From contig WFUK01000133.1 in assembly GCA_015485015.1 (NCBI GenBank), positions 1-6,710 on the forward strand: a stretch of DNA of 6,710 nt. Reading direction: 5' to 3'. Below are positions 5,647 through 6,710 of the stretch, one piece after another. The position numbers were made by a program, and so were the translations under genes. Positions within the stretch are counted from its first letter, which is position 1. Each line of letters begins with the position of its first letter. This DNA is from Paracoccaceae bacterium (GTDB taxonomy: Bacteria; Pseudomonadota; Alphaproteobacteria; Rhodobacterales; Rhodobacteraceae). A model generated the notes under the pieces. It searched no databases. It had not been told where the DNA came from and saw nothing but the letters and a program-made list of their open reading frames with translations.

Positions 5647-5670
5647 AGTTCCCCACAGAGTTATCCACAG
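5647..5670 (+). promoter_or_regulatory. Tandem DnaA-box-like repeats upstream of uvrC
   Basis: Two contiguous 12-base repeats, AGTTCCCCACAG (5647-5658) and AGTTATCCACAG (5659-5670), differ at only two positions. The second contains the perfect DnaA box TTATCCACA (5661-5669); the first contains TTCCCCACA, two mismatches from consensus. A third weak copy, TTGTCCACT, is at 5473-5481 in the same orientation. The palindrome ATGCGCAT (5639-5646) abuts the repeats on the left. They could be part of a replication origin, a DnaA-titration site, or a site through which DnaA regulates uvrC. Confidence 0.55.
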
Positions 5671-5746
5671 GAACGGTGGATGTAATTTCTCTTGATTTTG
5701 AGGAAACACGGGTGCGCCCGTCGGTAGAATCACCTATGTTCACCTT

Positions 5747-6710
5747 ATGATCGATTCCGAGCCAGAAACCGAGTTTGAAGAAGAAGGCAGCCCGCAAGGG
5801 GAGCTGCGCGGCCATGAGGTGATTCGTGGTTATTTGAGCGGATTGGATACCTCCCCCGGGGTTTACCGGATGCTGGATGCTGCGGGCGGGGTGCTTTATG
5901 TCGGCAAGGCGCGGCAGCTGCGTAATCGTGTGTCGAACTATGCGCGGCCTTCGGGCCATTCGGCGCGCATTGGCCGGATGATCTCGGCCACGGCCAGCAT
6001 GATGTTTCTGACCACCCGCACCGAAACCGAGGCGCTGTTGCTGGAGCAAAACCTGATCAAGCAGCTCAAGCCGCGCTATAATGTGCTGCTGCGGGACGAT
6101 AAATCCTTTCCCAGTATTCTGGTCACCACCGGGCATGGTTTTCCCCAGATCAAAAAGCATCGCGGGGCGCGGCGGGAGAAGGGCCGATATTTTGGCCCTT
6201 TTGCCTCCAATGGCGCGGTTAATCGCACCTTGGCGCAGCTCGAGCGGGTGTTTTTGCTGCGCAATTGCTCGGATGCGGATTTCGAGGGCCGGACGCGAGC
6301 GTGCCTGCAATACCAGATCAAGCGCTGCTCGGGGCCGTGCGTGGGGCATATCTCGGCGGAGGCTTATGGCGCGCTGGTCTCGGAGGGGCTGGATTTTCTG
6401 GGCGGTAAATCCAGCGATATCCAGCAGCGGCTGGCATTGGAAATGCGCGAAGCCAGCGCGGCGATGCAATATGAAAAGGCTGGTGCAATAAGGGACCGGC
6501 TGGCGGCGATGGCGCAGGTGCAGGTCAGCCAAGGGGTGAATCCGGCGGGGGTTTCGCAGGCCGATGTTATCGCGCTGCACCAAGAGGGCGGGCAGGCTTG
6601 TGTGCAGGTGTTTTTCATCCGCGCCAACCAGAATTGGGGCAACCGCGCCTATTATCCGCGCACCGGTGGCTCGGCGGATGCGGCGGAAATTCTGGAGGCG
6701 TTTATGGTGC
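5747..6710 (+). CDS. uvrC: UvrABC excinuclease subunit C, N-terminal part, 3' partial
   Basis: The frame from ATG 5747 is open to the right edge (321 residues of a protein usually about 600-630 long). UvrC makes the dual incisions of nucleotide excision repair after UvrA/UvrB damage recognition. The N-terminal GIY-YIG nuclease is seen as SPGVY (36-40), LYVGKA (50-55), Arg59/Arg61, and [14 protein letters not shown] (92-105), which holds the metal-binding glutamate, followed by [15 protein letters not shown]. Four cysteines, Cys174, Cys186, Cys194 and Cys198, have the same spacing (x11, x7, x3) as the iron-sulfur-ligand cysteines reported for E. coli UvrC. A UVR motif for UvrB contact lies at about 224-256 ([20 protein letters not shown]). 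The RNase H-like and helix-hairpin-helix domains lie beyond the window. A TGA at 5699-5701 closes the frame upstream, and no other start codon lies between it and 5747. No Shine-Dalgarno is visible. About 20 extra acidic residues precede the conserved part. Confidence 0.96.
   Translation, partial: MIDSEPETEFEEEGSPQGELRGHEVIRGYLSGLDTSPGVYRMLDAAGGVLYVGKARQLRNRVSNYARPSGHSARIGRMISATASMMFLTTRTETEALLLEQNLIKQLKPRYNVLLRDDKSFPSILVTTGHGFPQIKKHRGARREKGRYFGPFASNGAVNRTLAQLERVFLLRNCSDADFEGRTRACLQYQIKRCSGPCVGHISAEAYGALVSEGLDFLGGKSSDIQQRLALEMREASAAMQYEKAGAIRDRLAAMAQVQVSQGVNPAGVSQADVIALHQEGGQACVQVFFIRANQNWGNRAYYPRTGGSADAAEILEAFMV

Noticed and set aside
5534..6583. A 349-codon minus-strand open frame opposite uvrC
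   Set aside because: Most of it is the antisense of the clearly coding uvrC, with an Arg/His/Gln/Pro-rich composition typical of a shadow frame. Only the leftmost part beyond the uvrC start is kept, as a tentative finding.

Overview
The window is a GC-rich (about 60% by eye) piece of bacterial chromosome with no mobile elements, CRISPR array, tRNA or rRNA visible. It looks alphaproteobacterial, most probably from the Rhodobacterales/Roseobacter group. The reasons are the gene types, the small S49 peptidase without a membrane anchor, the cysteine-free DsrC/TusE-like protein, and the SDR followed by uvrC. The taxonomic call is inference from gene content, not a computed placement.

Layout, left to right. 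(1) 2-1096 (+) is the 3' part of an unrecognised protein with a TPR-like C-terminus; its 5' end lies outside the window. (2) 1221-2674 (-) holds two co-directional genes: a Tas-type aldo-keto reductase (1634-2674), then a DsrC/TusE-fold protein without any cysteine (1221-1559), closed by a strong minus-strand intrinsic terminator at 1137-1169. (3) 2675-2773 is the divergent intergenic region. (4) 2774-5458 (+) is a compact four-gene operon with gaps of 3, 0 and 3 bases: an S49 (SppA/SohB-like) serine-lysine peptidase, a 58-residue membrane/zinc-ribbon miniprotein, a CaCA-family Na+/Ca2+ antiporter, and a pteridine-reductase-like SDR. All four genes lie in the same reading frame, separated only by single stop codons. 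(5) 5459-5746 is an AT-rich intergenic region with two hairpins, one a good minus-strand terminator, and a tandem pair of DnaA-box-like repeats, one of which is the perfect TTATCCACA. (6) 5747-6710 (+) is the first 321 residues of UvrC, running off the right edge.

Functionally this is mostly housekeeping: excision repair (UvrC), proteolysis, cation exchange and reduced-pterin metabolism. The most interesting items are the putative DnaA-binding, AT-rich region before uvrC, the zinc-ribbon miniprotein between peptidase and antiporter, the DsrC-like protein that has lost its catalytic cysteine, and the minus-strand terminator that has no annotated gene in front of it. I do not see a convincing undescribed multi-gene system; these are candidates at the single-gene or single-site level.
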